Source of the DNA: Vibrio sp. NTOU-M3
GTDB lineage: Bacteria; Pseudomonadota; Gammaproteobacteria; Enterobacterales; Vibrionaceae
Direction: 5' to 3'
DNA length: 64,000 bases
NCBI RefSeq assembly: GCF_040869035.1
Contig: NZ_CP162101.1
Location: forward strand, 620,001-684,000
Position numbers and translations under genes: made by a program. The notes beneath the pieces were generated by a model that worked only from the letters and a program-made list of their open reading frames with translations, was not told where the DNA came from and did no database searches. Positions 52,913-61,296 of the stretch are shown here, piece by piece. Position 1 is the first letter of the stretch; each line of letters starts with the position of its first letter.

Positions 52913-53950
52913 ATGAGTGAAACGCGCAAACGAAGAAGTACTGGAAAGGTAACCATCGCTGACGTAGCTAAAAAAGCCGGCGTGGGAACCATGACAGTTT
53001 CGCGAGCCCTACGCACCCCAGAATTGGTGTCTGAAAAGCTCAGAGAAAAAATACAACAGGTCGTGGATGAATTGGGTTATATCCCCAATAAAGCGGCGGG
53101 GGCACTGGCGTCTGCTGAAAGCTATTCAATCGCTCTCATCCTCCCTTCGCTTTTAGAAAAATCCTGCGCCCACTTCCTACCCAGTTTTCAGCAAGCCTTG
53201 AACAAGTCTGGCTATCAGCTATTGCTCGGCTACAGCGATTATTCGATGGAGCAAGAAGAGAGCCTGTTGGCGACCTTCTTAGAAAGTCGACCTGCTGCTG
53301 TGGTGCTATTTGGTAGTGAACACAGTGAGCGGAGCCATCAACTGCTGAGCAATGCCCAAATCCCTGTATTAGAAATAGCGGAACTGAGCCAGAATTCACG
53401 TTATATGAGTGTTGGTGCCGATCACTTTGAAATTGGAAAAACTTGTACCAAGCATTTGATTGAACAAGGTTTTCAAAACATCGGCTTTATTGGCGCGCGT
53501 GGGAACCACTCACTGCTGCAACGTAAGCTGCAAGGATGGCAAACCGCCCTAATCGATAACTACCAAGCGCCAGATCATTTCCTCACCACTCATGAAGCAC
53601 CTTCAGCGCAACTTGGAGCGGAAGGATTAGCTAAGCTATTGCTTCGTGATTCAACATTGGATGCACTGGTCTGTAGCCATGAGGATGTTGCTATCGGCGC
53701 TTTGTTTGAATGCCATCGCCGTGTATTGAAAGTGCCTACCGATATCGCAATTATTTGTTTAGATGGCACAGCCACTAGCGGCCACGCTTTCCCTACCCTG
53801 TCATGTGCAGAAATTAACTATGAAGCAATGGCAGAAGCAGCGGCCTCTAAGCTGGTGGCTCAGATAAAAAGCCAAACCTTAAACAATGAAGTGATTGATC
53901 TGGGCTTTAAGCTGCAAAAACGCGCCAGCTCTCAGAGAAGTGAAAAATAG
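52913..53950 (+). CDS. LacI-family regulator, GntR-like
   Basis: A 345-residue LacI-type repressor. The helix-turn-helix is TIADVAKKAGVGTMTVSRAL (20 residues, about 14-33), then hinge ELGYIPNKAAGALASAES and the effector-binding core. Segments such as MTVSR, LGYIPN, VGAxxFECxR and the C-terminal DLGFxL follow E. coli GntR (gluconate repressor) rather than MalI or UlaR. It faces the second PTS operon and probably represses it through the triple operator, with gluconate or a related sugar acid as inducer. Confidence 0.85.
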   Translation: MSETRKRRSTGKVTIADVAKKAGVGTMTVSRALRTPELVSEKLREKIQQVVDELGYIPNKAAGALASAESYSIALILPSLLEKSCAHFLPSFQQALNKSGYQLLLGYSDYSMEQEESLLATFLESRPAAVVLFGSEHSERSHQLLSNAQIPVLEIAELSQNSRYMSVGADHFEIGKTCTKHLIEQGFQNIGFIGARGNHSLLQRKLQGWQTALIDNYQAPDHFLTTHEAPSAQLGAEGLAKLLLRDSTLDALVCSHEDVAIGALFECHRRVLKVPTDIAIICLDGTATSGHAFPTLSCAEINYEAMAEAAASKLVAQIKSQTLNNEVIDLGFKLQKRASSQRSEK

Positions 53951-54009
53951 GGAGGGTATTACCTCCCTTGCTTTATCGCTTGTACACGGAAGTCATCTCA
54001 TACCGTAAA

Positions 54010-54336
54010 TTACGCCTTTGGCTGCCTAAGCAAATAAACTAAGAGTTTCAACGGTGTTTTTGCGATCACACTGTGGGGTAAATGGGCATCCATATGTATC
54101 CATGCGCCTTGTTTTACCTCTTTCACATCCTCTTCAAATGTGAGCGTTGCTTCCCCTTGCAATACTTGAATAACGGCCGGAACCGAAGCCGTGTGTTCCG
54201 ACATTTCTTCACCTTCTGCAAAACCAAAAATCACCGCTCTTAATCGTTCGCCTTTCTGCACTACGCGGCTGGTGATGCCCGATGGCGGGATCTCGACTTC
54301 ATCGGCTACATCATCATAAAAGGTATATTCAAACAT
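54010..54336 (-). CDS. Small cupin-domain protein
   Basis: A 108-residue single-cupin protein: MSEHTASVPAVIQVLQGEAT forms cupin motif 1 and WIHMDAHLPHSVIAKTP motif 2, so a metal site is possible. ATG 54336 overlaps the stop of the upstream methyltransferase (TGATG), and the two are surely co-transcribed; a GTG one codon earlier is possible. Small molecule or metal binding is likely; no enzyme activity can be claimed. Confidence 0.83.
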   Translation of the reverse strand: MFEYTFYDDVADEVEIPPSGITSRVVQKGERLRAVIFGFAEGEEMSEHTASVPAVIQVLQGEATLTFEEDVKEVKQGAWIHMDAHLPHSVIAKTPLKLLVYLLRQPKA

Positions 54337-55145
54337 CACATCTCATCCTTCTTTTCTGCCACCAAGGTAATGGCGGCCAGGTTCGCTTGGTAGCGGTTAA
54401 ATACTTTTCTCATTGCCAATACACGCGCCCGCTCTTGAGGGTAGCGTGCAACATTCAAGGCAAATTTCAGGGCACCAGCAACTCCTTCATCTTCAATGAT
54501 TCGCTTTGGCTCAAGCAAATGCATTGGTGCGACATGTTCCAATGTGGTTTCAAAGCCACTTTGCGCAAGACACGTCTTCCATTCTGCTGCGGTAATGGGC
54601 TTTGCAGGGGCTTGTATCGCCTGAGCAATGGCTTTTTGAATCTCGCGTTTCAATGCTTCATCAATATTGTCTGGCACAATGCACAGCTCATGAATGCCAT
54701 AACGTCCTTTCGCTTTTAGTACTCGTGCGGCTTCATCAACAATTGCCTTTTTCTTTGCTTCAGATTGCATGGTCAACATAGCTTCACCATACACAACCGT
54801 CGCAGAGTGGTGCGCCAAGCCTGTCTCCTGCGCGTTTCCCACTAAGCAGGTTTGCGTTGGTGGCGACAAGTAATCACGTACAATCGCTGCGGCCTGTTCA
54901 TTTTGCTCAATCGCGATGTATTGTTTGGGATTGTGCTGAAGACATAAACGCGCGGTAAATCCCATCCCCGGCGCAAATTCAACCACATGATCATCGAAGC
55001 CTATGTTGAGACCACCTAGCATGACTTGCGTCATTTCTCTACCACCTGGACGCAGTACTTTTTTCCCTAATTTAGCCAAAATCCAATGACCCGGCATTTT
55101 GCGTGGGTCTTTATTGGCATCTGGCATCAAAACCGATTCTGACAT
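54336..55145 (-). CDS. Class I SAM-dependent methyltransferase
   Basis: A 269-residue methyltransferase. Motif I is VVEFAPGMGFTARL, motif II IAIEQNEQA, and motif IV-like GEAMLTMQS; the remaining C-terminus is unique to a family I do not know by name. ATG 55145 is chosen because AGGAG lies eight bases upstream and the residues before it look untranslated. It is followed directly by the cupin. A Fur-like box about 120 bases upstream suggests iron control, so the product could relate to iron or copper handling, but the substrate is unknown. Confidence 0.8.
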   Translation of the reverse strand: MSESVLMPDANKDPRKMPGHWILAKLGKKVLRPGGREMTQVMLGGLNIGFDDHVVEFAPGMGFTARLCLQHNPKQYIAIEQNEQAAAIVRDYLSPPTQTCLVGNAQETGLAHHSATVVYGEAMLTMQSEAKKKAIVDEAARVLKAKGRYGIHELCIVPDNIDEALKREIQKAIAQAIQAPAKPITAAEWKTCLAQSGFETTLEHVAPMHLLEPKRIIEDEGVAGALKFALNVARYPQERARVLAMRKVFNRYQANLAAITLVAEKKDEM

Positions 55146-55265
55146 ACGACGAACTCCTAAAATAAAAGGAACAGCAGCAGCGCGACACTCAACGCTGCCC
55201 ATACAATCTTTCTGAAACAAGGGCTGATTCCATCCATCAGATTACCTATGTGCTGACCATTAATT

Positions 55266-55284
55266 GTTAGTGATTATCATTTAC
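55266..55284 (-). promoter_or_regulatory. Fur box upstream of the methyltransferase-cupin operon
   Basis: GTAAATGATAATCACTAAC on the minus strand matches the 19-base Fur consensus at about 15 positions, including the full AATGATAATCA core. Confidence 0.68.
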
Positions 55285-55437
55285 AATCTAACAGTCATTC
55301 CTCAGAGGCAAATGACAAATATCAAGAAGGGGCTTATAAACGTGTTGTCTGAAAGGGTAAGCAGGTAAGCCAGCTCATCAGGAAATGACGAGCTGGTGAG
55401 AAAAAGTGGTGATTGTTTACACTGTAAATAAGAACAT

Positions 55438-56349
55438 TCAATAACGTTCATTGACGCCGTGAAGCAACGCGTCAATTAATAAGGTTAGAGCTCTTGGTTG
55501 ATAACGACGTTCTTTGTAAACCAAATAAGCCTGACGCGCACTGCGATGGAACTGCGGTAACACCGGAACCAAATTCATTGTTTTCGATACATGGCGATAA
55601 GGTAAAGACGCTACCCCAAGCCCTTTTTCGGCAGCTTGCGCTACTGCAAGTATGTCATTGACCACTAATTTAGGTTGAATGGCGATCACTTCAATCAGGC
55701 TTTCATCTTGGTACACCGGAATATCGGTCACCCGATCCACCGAAATCCAATCTTGTTCCGCGAGTTGAGAAAGTGTTGTGATAGCCCCTGATTTCGCAAT
55801 GTATTCAGGGCTAGCGTAAAAACCATGGTTCGCTTTAAACAGAGGCCGAGCAATCATCTCTTCCATCTCTGACACATCAAATGTCATTAACAGATCACGA
55901 TCCGTTTGCGGAACCACTTGTTCTTGGCTTAAGACTAAATCCAGACAAACCTTTGGGTATTGTTCGAGAAACTCTGCCACCACCTTGGCCACAAAGCCTT
56001 GGTAAAAATTATGCGGCAACGCCAGTTTGATGTGTCCTGTGACTTCTGAACTTTGAGTCATCAGTTGGGTAAAGCCCAATTCGATACCTTCCATGCTGCT
56101 GCGCAGTTGTTCAAACGCTTGTTGACCACTTTGCGTTGCCACCAGCTCTCTGCCCTGCTTTTCAAGTAAGCGCAAATTCAACCGAGATTCTAACGCAGAT
56201 AAGCGGCGTGACATGGTAGAAACCGGAAGACTGAGTTTCTTCGATGCCGCCAGTAGCGAGCCTTCTTCAACCACACAGCAAAACAAGTAGAGATCATCAA
56301 TATTTCCAAATATGGAATCCACAGTTCTAATCCTGACTATTTTTCTCAT
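55438..56349 (-). CDS. LysR-family transcriptional regulator
   Basis: A LysR-type regulator of up to 303 residues. The N-terminal helix-turn-helix is GSLLAASKKLSLPVSTMSRR (20 residues), then LESRLNLRLLEKQGRELVAT and the co-inducer domain. The start is uncertain: GTG at 56322, nine codons in, has AGGA eight bases upstream and gives the usual N-terminus (about 294 residues), while the ATG at 56349 lacks a ribosome site. It is divergent from a small membrane protein gene. Confidence 0.88.
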   Translation of the reverse strand: MRKIVRIRTVDSIFGNIDDLYLFCCVVEEGSLLAASKKLSLPVSTMSRRLSALESRLNLRLLEKQGRELVATQSGQQAFEQLRSSMEGIELGFTQLMTQSSEVTGHIKLALPHNFYQGFVAKVVAEFLEQYPKVCLDLVLSQEQVVPQTDRDLLMTFDVSEMEEMIARPLFKANHGFYASPEYIAKSGAITTLSQLAEQDWISVDRVTDIPVYQDESLIEVIAIQPKLVVNDILAVAQAAEKGLGVASLPYRHVSKTMNLVPVLPQFHRSARQAYLVYKERRYQPRALTLLIDALLHGVNERY

Positions 56350-56405
56350 TAGTGGATAGTTTTATTCTGATGGCGTTGAAAAGCAATCACTACTTGGAGT
56401 GTTTT

Positions 56406-56642
56406 ATGACCCGTAAACAATTTTGGCTCACCGCCCTACTCTCATCCTTCACAATGGCAGTAATGATGTCCGGCGTATTATCAGGCTACAAACTTGGATT
56501 CAATGCCCAATGGCCAGGAGTATGGCTACAGAGCTTTACCCTAGCTTGGCCTTGCGCATTGGCTTTAAACCTCACTGTGCTGCCGCAAATTCGCAAACTC
56601 GCAGCGTGGCTCGCGCAACCCACAGCCAACGAGCACGCATAA
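56406..56642 (+). CDS. Small DUF2798-type two-helix membrane protein
   Basis: A 78-residue protein with two transmembrane helices, about residues 8-30 and 38-60 (FWLTALLSSFTMAVMMSGVL; FTLAWPCALALNLTVL). It matches the DUF2798 pattern of small inner-membrane proteins, often next to LysR regulators, as here. ATG 56406 has GGAG six bases upstream and is preferred over the earlier in-frame ATG at 56352. Function unknown. Confidence 0.75.
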   Translation: MTRKQFWLTALLSSFTMAVMMSGVLSGYKLGFNAQWPGVWLQSFTLAWPCALALNLTVLPQIRKLAAWLAQPTANEHA

Positions 56643-56643
56643 A

Positions 56644-56667
56644 AAAACCGAGCAAGTGCTCGGTTTT
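56644..56667. terminator. Bidirectional terminator between DUF2798 and pepE
   Basis: A perfect 11-bp stem (AAAACCGAGCA and complement), tight loop, A-run on the left and five T on the right; it begins right at the stop codon of the plus-strand gene. Confidence 0.87.
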
Positions 56668-56687
56668 TGTTTGTCACCTTTAGCAAT

Positions 56688-57419
56688 TTAGCAGCTATGT
56701 TGCATAAACACCTGAATGTCATCACCACTTTGGAAATACTGTGGCTCATGTTGGTGCTTGAACAGTTTTAGAGGCGCACCAGTTGCAGTGTGATAACTTA
56801 ATGCCTCCCCTTGCACCTTCAGCATTGTTCCTTCAGGAATACCCACCACAATCTCATGTGGATTCTGGATTAAAAACTCTTCGATACGTTCATCTCGAGT
56901 CTCCCCCATGTGACCTGAAATACTCGCTTCAATGTAATGCGGGTTAATTTGAAACGGCACCAAGTTAAGTGATGGCAGAATCGCCGCAGACACAATTGGC
57001 ATGTCGTTAGTGGTACGAATGGTAGGACACGCAATGTTTGTCCCAGCGCTCCAGCCGATGTAAAGCTTATTGTGCTGCAAAATTGCATTTCTAAGCGGCC
57101 CAATCAGCCCTTGATCGTGCAGCATTTTATTCAGCACCCAAGTATTCCCACCGCTGACGATAAAACCATCCGCTTCTTTAACCGCTTCAACTGGGTCTTC
57201 GGCTTGATGAATACCGCTTACCGTCGCACCAAATGGTGCAACAACGTCATTCAGCTGAGCCAAACGTTCATCATACTGACCACGGATCATCGCAAATGGA
57301 ATAAAAAGCAGCTTACGTGCGCCTGTACGTTCAATCGCTTCTGCTACCCATTCCACACCAAATTCGAGTAACGATGTGTTGCCCGCAACTTTGCCATTAC
57401 TAAACAGCAATACATTCAT
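56688..57419 (-). CDS. pepE: Peptidase E (alpha-aspartyl dipeptidase)
   Basis: A serine peptidase of 243 residues that cleaves dipeptides with N-terminal aspartate. The nucleophile is Ser124 in IGWSAGTNIA, with DMPIV after it, the INPHYI region carrying a catalytic His and the VGIPEGTML strand. Length fits PepE (about 229-240). It is the last gene of the RpiR-DcuC-PepT-PepE unit, 26 bases after pepT, so it is likely part of peptide-derived aspartate use. Start supported by GGGGAGAAAACC. Confidence 0.92.
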   Translation of the reverse strand: MNVLLFSNGKVAGNTSLLEFGVEWVAEAIERTGARKLLFIPFAMIRGQYDERLAQLNDVVAPFGATVSGIHQAEDPVEAVKEADGFIVSGGNTWVLNKMLHDQGLIGPLRNAILQHNKLYIGWSAGTNIACPTIRTTNDMPIVSAAILPSLNLVPFQINPHYIEASISGHMGETRDERIEEFLIQNPHEIVVGIPEGTMLKVQGEALSYHTATGAPLKLFKHQHEPQYFQSGDDIQVFMQHSC

Positions 57420-57445
57420 GGTTTTCTCCCCGTAAACAGCAATTC

Positions 57446-58675
57446 TTATTTTTCACTGGTGATTCGGATGATGTCTTTAACAACATCGCTCGCCGCACGC
57501 AGTGATTTCACTGGTAAATATTCATAAATCGAGTGGAAGTTGTGTGCGCCAGTAAACAAGTTAGGGCACGGCAATCCTTTCTGCGATAAGACAGCACCAT
57601 CATAACCACCACGCATCGGGACGCGCTTCATCGCAATATTATTTTTCGCATACGCTTGTTCAGCGATCTCGACCACGTAAGCCGTTTCACCCTGTAAGCT
57701 ATTCGCGACATTTTCATAACGGTCACTCAACGCAATGTCGACGCCACCGCCCCAAAGATCATTACAACTTTCAGCCAATTGCTGTAAAAAGGCCATGCGT
57801 TTCTGGTAGCCCTGAATAGAAAAATCACGCACATCCATATTCAGCACGGTTTTCGCACTATTGCCTTTAAGCTCTTTGACCCAGTAATACCCTTCCCGGC
57901 CTTCAGTATATTCCGGCGCTTCACCCGGAGGCAGCATTGCGACAAATTTATGAGCCATGAGCAGTGAGTTTTTAAGCTTACCTTTGGCTGACATCGGGTG
58001 CGCAGATTGACCAGTAAAGGTCACAACGACATTGCCCGCATTCCAGTTCTCACAAACAAATTCACCGATGCCACAGCAATCGAGGGTAAAACCAAAATCT
58101 GCACCAAACGCTTCCACATCAAACGCTTTTGCTCCACGTAGCCCTTGCTCTTCATCAGGGACAAATGCCACCTTCACGGTGCCATGTGGCTCTTGCGGGT
58201 TATTGTAAAAGTGCTGCATGGCGTCCATGATCGCGGCAATGGCGGCTTTATCATCTGCACCAAGCAAGCTGGTACCATCAGTGACAATAATATCCTCGCC
58301 TCGGTATTGGGCGAGTTCAGGGAAGGCTTCTTCTGTCAGGTAAATGCCCTGCGCCTTGTTTAAACAAATCGCATCACTGTTGTGAGGCTTGATTTGCGCC
58401 TTGGTATCGGCACTTTGTTCTGCACTGGTATCTAGGTGCGCAAAAAACGAAACAATCGGCGCGTCTTTGTCCATATTCGATGGCAAGGTCGCGGTAACAA
58501 TCGCAGTTTCAGCGACATTCACCTGCTCCAATCCTAGCGTGGCCAGTTCATCAGCCAGTTTTTGTGCCAGTACCATCTGCCCCGGAGAGGAGGGCATAAT
58601 GCCCGCCGCTCCTTTAGCACGATCCGTCGTGGTATTGATTTCGGTATAGTTGATGAATCGTTCTACGATATCCAT
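57446..58675 (-). CDS. pepT: Peptidase T (tripeptidase)
   Basis: A zinc aminotripeptidase of 409 residues, M20 family: first zinc His and Asp in FFAHLDTSAEQS, bridging Asp in TSLLGADDKAA, Glu pair in VPDEEQGLRGA, Asp in GFTLDCCGIGEF and the last His in TGAHNFHSIYEYLPV. The products are amino acids and dipeptides, which then meet PepE. It has AAGAGGC upstream of the ATG. Nine bases separate the dcuC stop from its start. Confidence 0.95.
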   Translation of the reverse strand: MDIVERFINYTEINTTTDRAKGAAGIMPSSPGQMVLAQKLADELATLGLEQVNVAETAIVTATLPSNMDKDAPIVSFFAHLDTSAEQSADTKAQIKPHNSDAICLNKAQGIYLTEEAFPELAQYRGEDIIVTDGTSLLGADDKAAIAAIMDAMQHFYNNPQEPHGTVKVAFVPDEEQGLRGAKAFDVEAFGADFGFTLDCCGIGEFVCENWNAGNVVVTFTGQSAHPMSAKGKLKNSLLMAHKFVAMLPPGEAPEYTEGREGYYWVKELKGNSAKTVLNMDVRDFSIQGYQKRMAFLQQLAESCNDLWGGGVDIALSDRYENVANSLQGETAYVVEIAEQAYAKNNIAMKRVPMRGGYDGAVLSQKGLPCPNLFTGAHNFHSIYEYLPVKSLRAASDVVKDIIRITSEK

Positions 58676-58684
58676 AAAAGCCTC

Positions 58685-60046
58685 TTAGATAAGAAGTTGT
58701 GACGCCGCCAATACGGTAATTAAGCCACCAGCCATTGGGATCATGGTGCGTTTCGCCAACTCAATTGGAGAGACGTTGGCCACCGCTGAACATGCAATGA
58801 TCACCCCTGCCACTGGAGAAGCAGAGCGCATTAGACCGGAAGCAAGCTGCATTGGTAGTGCAACCGCTGCAATTGGAGCACCGACTTGAGCTGCAACATC
58901 TGGCGCCAGATTTGAAAAACTGAAGAAAGAAGCATTACCAGAACCAGACAATAAAGTAACTAGAGTGATGATACCCACAAGCACCAATACCATTGCTAAG
59001 TAACCAAACCCGAAGCTAGATGCAGAGTTCAGTAGCAAACCGATGAAACCAATAGAGCCAAGACCAGTTACAAAGACTTTTGCCGCAATGATCAGGCTCA
59101 CAACGCTCGCAAAAACCGCGCCCATACCATCTAAATACACCTTCAGAGATGCAGCCACAGATTTACCATCACGCGTGACGATGAAATCACACACCATGGC
59201 AACAAACAACGAGATAAACATGGCAGTGACCACATCCATACGAATGCTTGTAATGGCAAACTTACTGAAGGTCAGAAGCAGCATTAACGGAAGCACAGGC
59301 AGAATCGCAAACCATTTTGGCACGTCACGTTGTTCTTTCTCTTCAAGATTGAACTCGTGTTTCACACCTTTTTCTGCATCTTTTCTATCAAAGTAGCGCT
59401 GACAAACAAAGTGCAGCATAGCGATCACTATCATTGCGGCTACCGAAACTACAAGTTGATAGCTAACGAAATACGTCGCCACATCAATACCAGACACTTC
59501 CGCGGCTTTGTTAGCAGCGGATGACGCTGGCCCTAAGTCCAAACAGCCCGTTGTTGCGACCACAGCGGCAGCCGCTGCTGGATTACACCCTACCCCAACA
59601 AGTACTGGGTACATAGCAACAAGAAGTAGTAACGCTAACCCTGTTGCACTTGGGATAAAGATGTTGATCAACTGGCCAGTAATGTAAGCCATCGCCAATA
59701 CTAGGTATGGGTTTTTAATGTACGAAAGTGGCTTAGTGGCAATTTGAACCATCGCATTTGCCGCGCCAATATGGCTCATGTACTTGGAAAAGCCACCGAC
59801 CGCCATGATGATCAAGCCCAATTTCGCGAGTGTTGAGGAAGCAATGACTTTAATCACCTCGAAAAAGTCGACTATCGCTGCACCCGTTGGTTTTCCGCCT
59901 TTCGGCATAAAGTCATCATGGCCGCTCATCACACCCAATGCGATCATTAATAAACCGGCTAATAATAAAACGGCTTGAGTATTGTATTTTTTAACAATGA
60001 AATATCCGACACCTAAAATAATAGGTATGGCTAAGTATGTAATCAT
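58685..60046 (-). CDS. dcuC: DcuC-family C4-dicarboxylate transporter
   Basis: A 453-residue membrane protein of the DcuC family (C4-dicarboxylate uptake/exchange), with about a dozen hydrophobic segments. It has PSATGLALLLLVAMYPVLVG, LLSGSGNASFFSFSNL and ASPVAGVIIACSAVANVSP near the C-terminus, all in the positions of E. coli DcuC (461 residues). Relatives labelled DcuC can carry other solutes such as peptides or amino acids, so the substrate here is open. It lies between an RpiR regulator and two peptidases in one minus-strand unit. AGAGGTG precedes the ATG. Confidence 0.87.
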   Translation of the reverse strand: MITYLAIPIILGVGYFIVKKYNTQAVLLLAGLLMIALGVMSGHDDFMPKGGKPTGAAIVDFFEVIKVIASSTLAKLGLIIMAVGGFSKYMSHIGAANAMVQIATKPLSYIKNPYLVLAMAYITGQLINIFIPSATGLALLLLVAMYPVLVGVGCNPAAAAAVVATTGCLDLGPASSAANKAAEVSGIDVATYFVSYQLVVSVAAMIVIAMLHFVCQRYFDRKDAEKGVKHEFNLEEKEQRDVPKWFAILPVLPLMLLLTFSKFAITSIRMDVVTAMFISLFVAMVCDFIVTRDGKSVAASLKVYLDGMGAVFASVVSLIIAAKVFVTGLGSIGFIGLLLNSASSFGFGYLAMVLVLVGIITLVTLLSGSGNASFFSFSNLAPDVAAQVGAPIAAVALPMQLASGLMRSASPVAGVIIACSAVANVSPIELAKRTMIPMAGGLITVLAASQLLI

Positions 60047-60120
60047 GTTACACCTCTAAATAATTAATTCCCTTCAATAAAAGAGAGTGGTTATATTTTT
60101 ATATATGTAGGTAATAAACG

Positions 60121-60990
60121 TTATTGGTTATCTTTAAATATATCGAACTCGTTAAATGTTCTTTCTATTCGAGTAAATCTTTTATCCTTATCTTGATTAA
60201 TAGACATGCCTTTAATAAAAGCTTCAATAATCGAAAAGCCAGCGGTTCGGTTATTGAAAATACCTTCACTCTGGCTTTCTACTGCAAATTGGATATCTGA
60301 ATACGAAACAAATGGGTTAACTTGCTGGTCGGTAAGAACAATGATTTTCCCACCGTGTTGATGAAACCAGCGAACACAGCGCACGGTAATATTAGAAAAG
60401 CGATGATAAGAGATAGCCAGTAGAGTGTCGTTTTCGTCCACATCCACCAACTGATGAGGCAAAGTAGACGCATCGGCTTTGAGGAGCACAACGTCCTTTC
60501 TTAGATACCGAGCCAGAAGATAAAAGTAGTTTGATAAAGCCTCGGCAGATGCACTGCCCATTACATACAACTTCCCTTTGGGGTTGAGCAGGTATTCTAT
60601 GGCTTGATCAAAATCACTGTGAGAAAGTGTTTGATAGGTTTCTTCCATATTACGAATCACTTCTTGAAAGTGAGTACTTATTAACCCTTCCTGAGTTTGG
60701 GAGGAAGCGCTGCGTTGACAACGGTCAATGGGGGTTGTCAGCTCTTGAACTAAGTCTTGAGAAACCTGTTTTTTAAATTCGATAAAACCACTAAAGCCTA
60801 GGCGGTTAAGGAAGCGCCCGAGCGTCGCCTTACCCACTCCGATGTGTTTGCAGAGCTCATCCATTTTGGCAAAGGGCAACATGGGAAAATTTTTTAGAAA
60901 ATAGCTCACAATCAGCTTCTCCGTTGGAGTAAGCGGACCAATGCCATTCATCGTGTCGATAAACTCTTGCTTGTTCATCTTTTTTCCCAT
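60121..60990 (-). CDS. MurR/RpiR-family transcriptional regulator
   Basis: A 289-residue regulator with an N-terminal HTH_6 domain (CKHIGVGKATLGRFLNRLGF, 20 residues near 47-66) and a C-terminal SIS sugar-phosphate-binding domain (LYVMGSASAEALSNYFYLLA, 20 residues, then DENDTLLAISYHR). It heads the dcuC-pepT-pepE unit. Repeats of TTTTCCCAT flank and overlap its own start, so autoregulation is likely. The second in-frame ATG at 60978 is an alternative start. The ligand is not known; peptides or dicarboxylates would be unusual for a SIS domain. Confidence 0.87.
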   Translation of the reverse strand: MGKKMNKQEFIDTMNGIGPLTPTEKLIVSYFLKNFPMLPFAKMDELCKHIGVGKATLGRFLNRLGFSGFIEFKKQVSQDLVQELTTPIDRCQRSASSQTQEGLISTHFQEVIRNMEETYQTLSHSDFDQAIEYLLNPKGKLYVMGSASAEALSNYFYLLARYLRKDVVLLKADASTLPHQLVDVDENDTLLAISYHRFSNITVRCVRWFHQHGGKIIVLTDQQVNPFVSYSDIQFAVESQSEGIFNNRTAGFSIIEAFIKGMSINQDKDKRFTRIERTFNEFDIFKDNQ

Positions 60991-61220
60991 CCATAGTGGC
61001 TGATGGGAGAATTTTCCTGCAAATTAGGTGGCACCTTCAAGGGAATATATTTTTCCCATGATTAAACTGTGATTAACGTAGTAAAAAAAATTTTCGTACC
61101 GAATGTTTATTAATATGATTATTAAAAATGTTATTGAAAGGTTTAAATTTATCGAAGTAATTATAGTCAATAAGATGAGGGAATTATTATGAGAAAAAGA
61201 CGGAAGTTAATTTTCCCATC
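60881..61220. promoter_or_regulatory. Five copies of ATGGGAAAA-like motif around the RpiR gene start
   Basis: TTTTCCCAT or its complement occurs at 60881-60889 (inside the gene), 60982-60991, 61002-61011 (one mismatch), 61051-61060 and 61211-61220. The pair at 60982 and 61002 forms an inverted repeat (CCCATC ... GATGGG) around a ten-base spacer covering the start codon. Such clustering points to an operator array for the RpiR regulator. Confidence 0.6.
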
Positions 61221-61253
61221 AGTTTATTCTTACATCTTAAATATGACGTATAA

Positions 61254-61280
61254 AAAAACCGAGCATAATACTCGGTTTTT
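61254..61280. terminator. Bidirectional terminator after the YebC-family gene
   Basis: A 10-bp perfect stem (AAAAACCGAG and complement) with a seven-base loop and flanking A and T runs. It ends the minus-strand gene and could also end any plus-strand RNA from the 61060-61250 gap. Confidence 0.82.
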
Positions 61281-61296
61281 TAGATATACGGTAATA

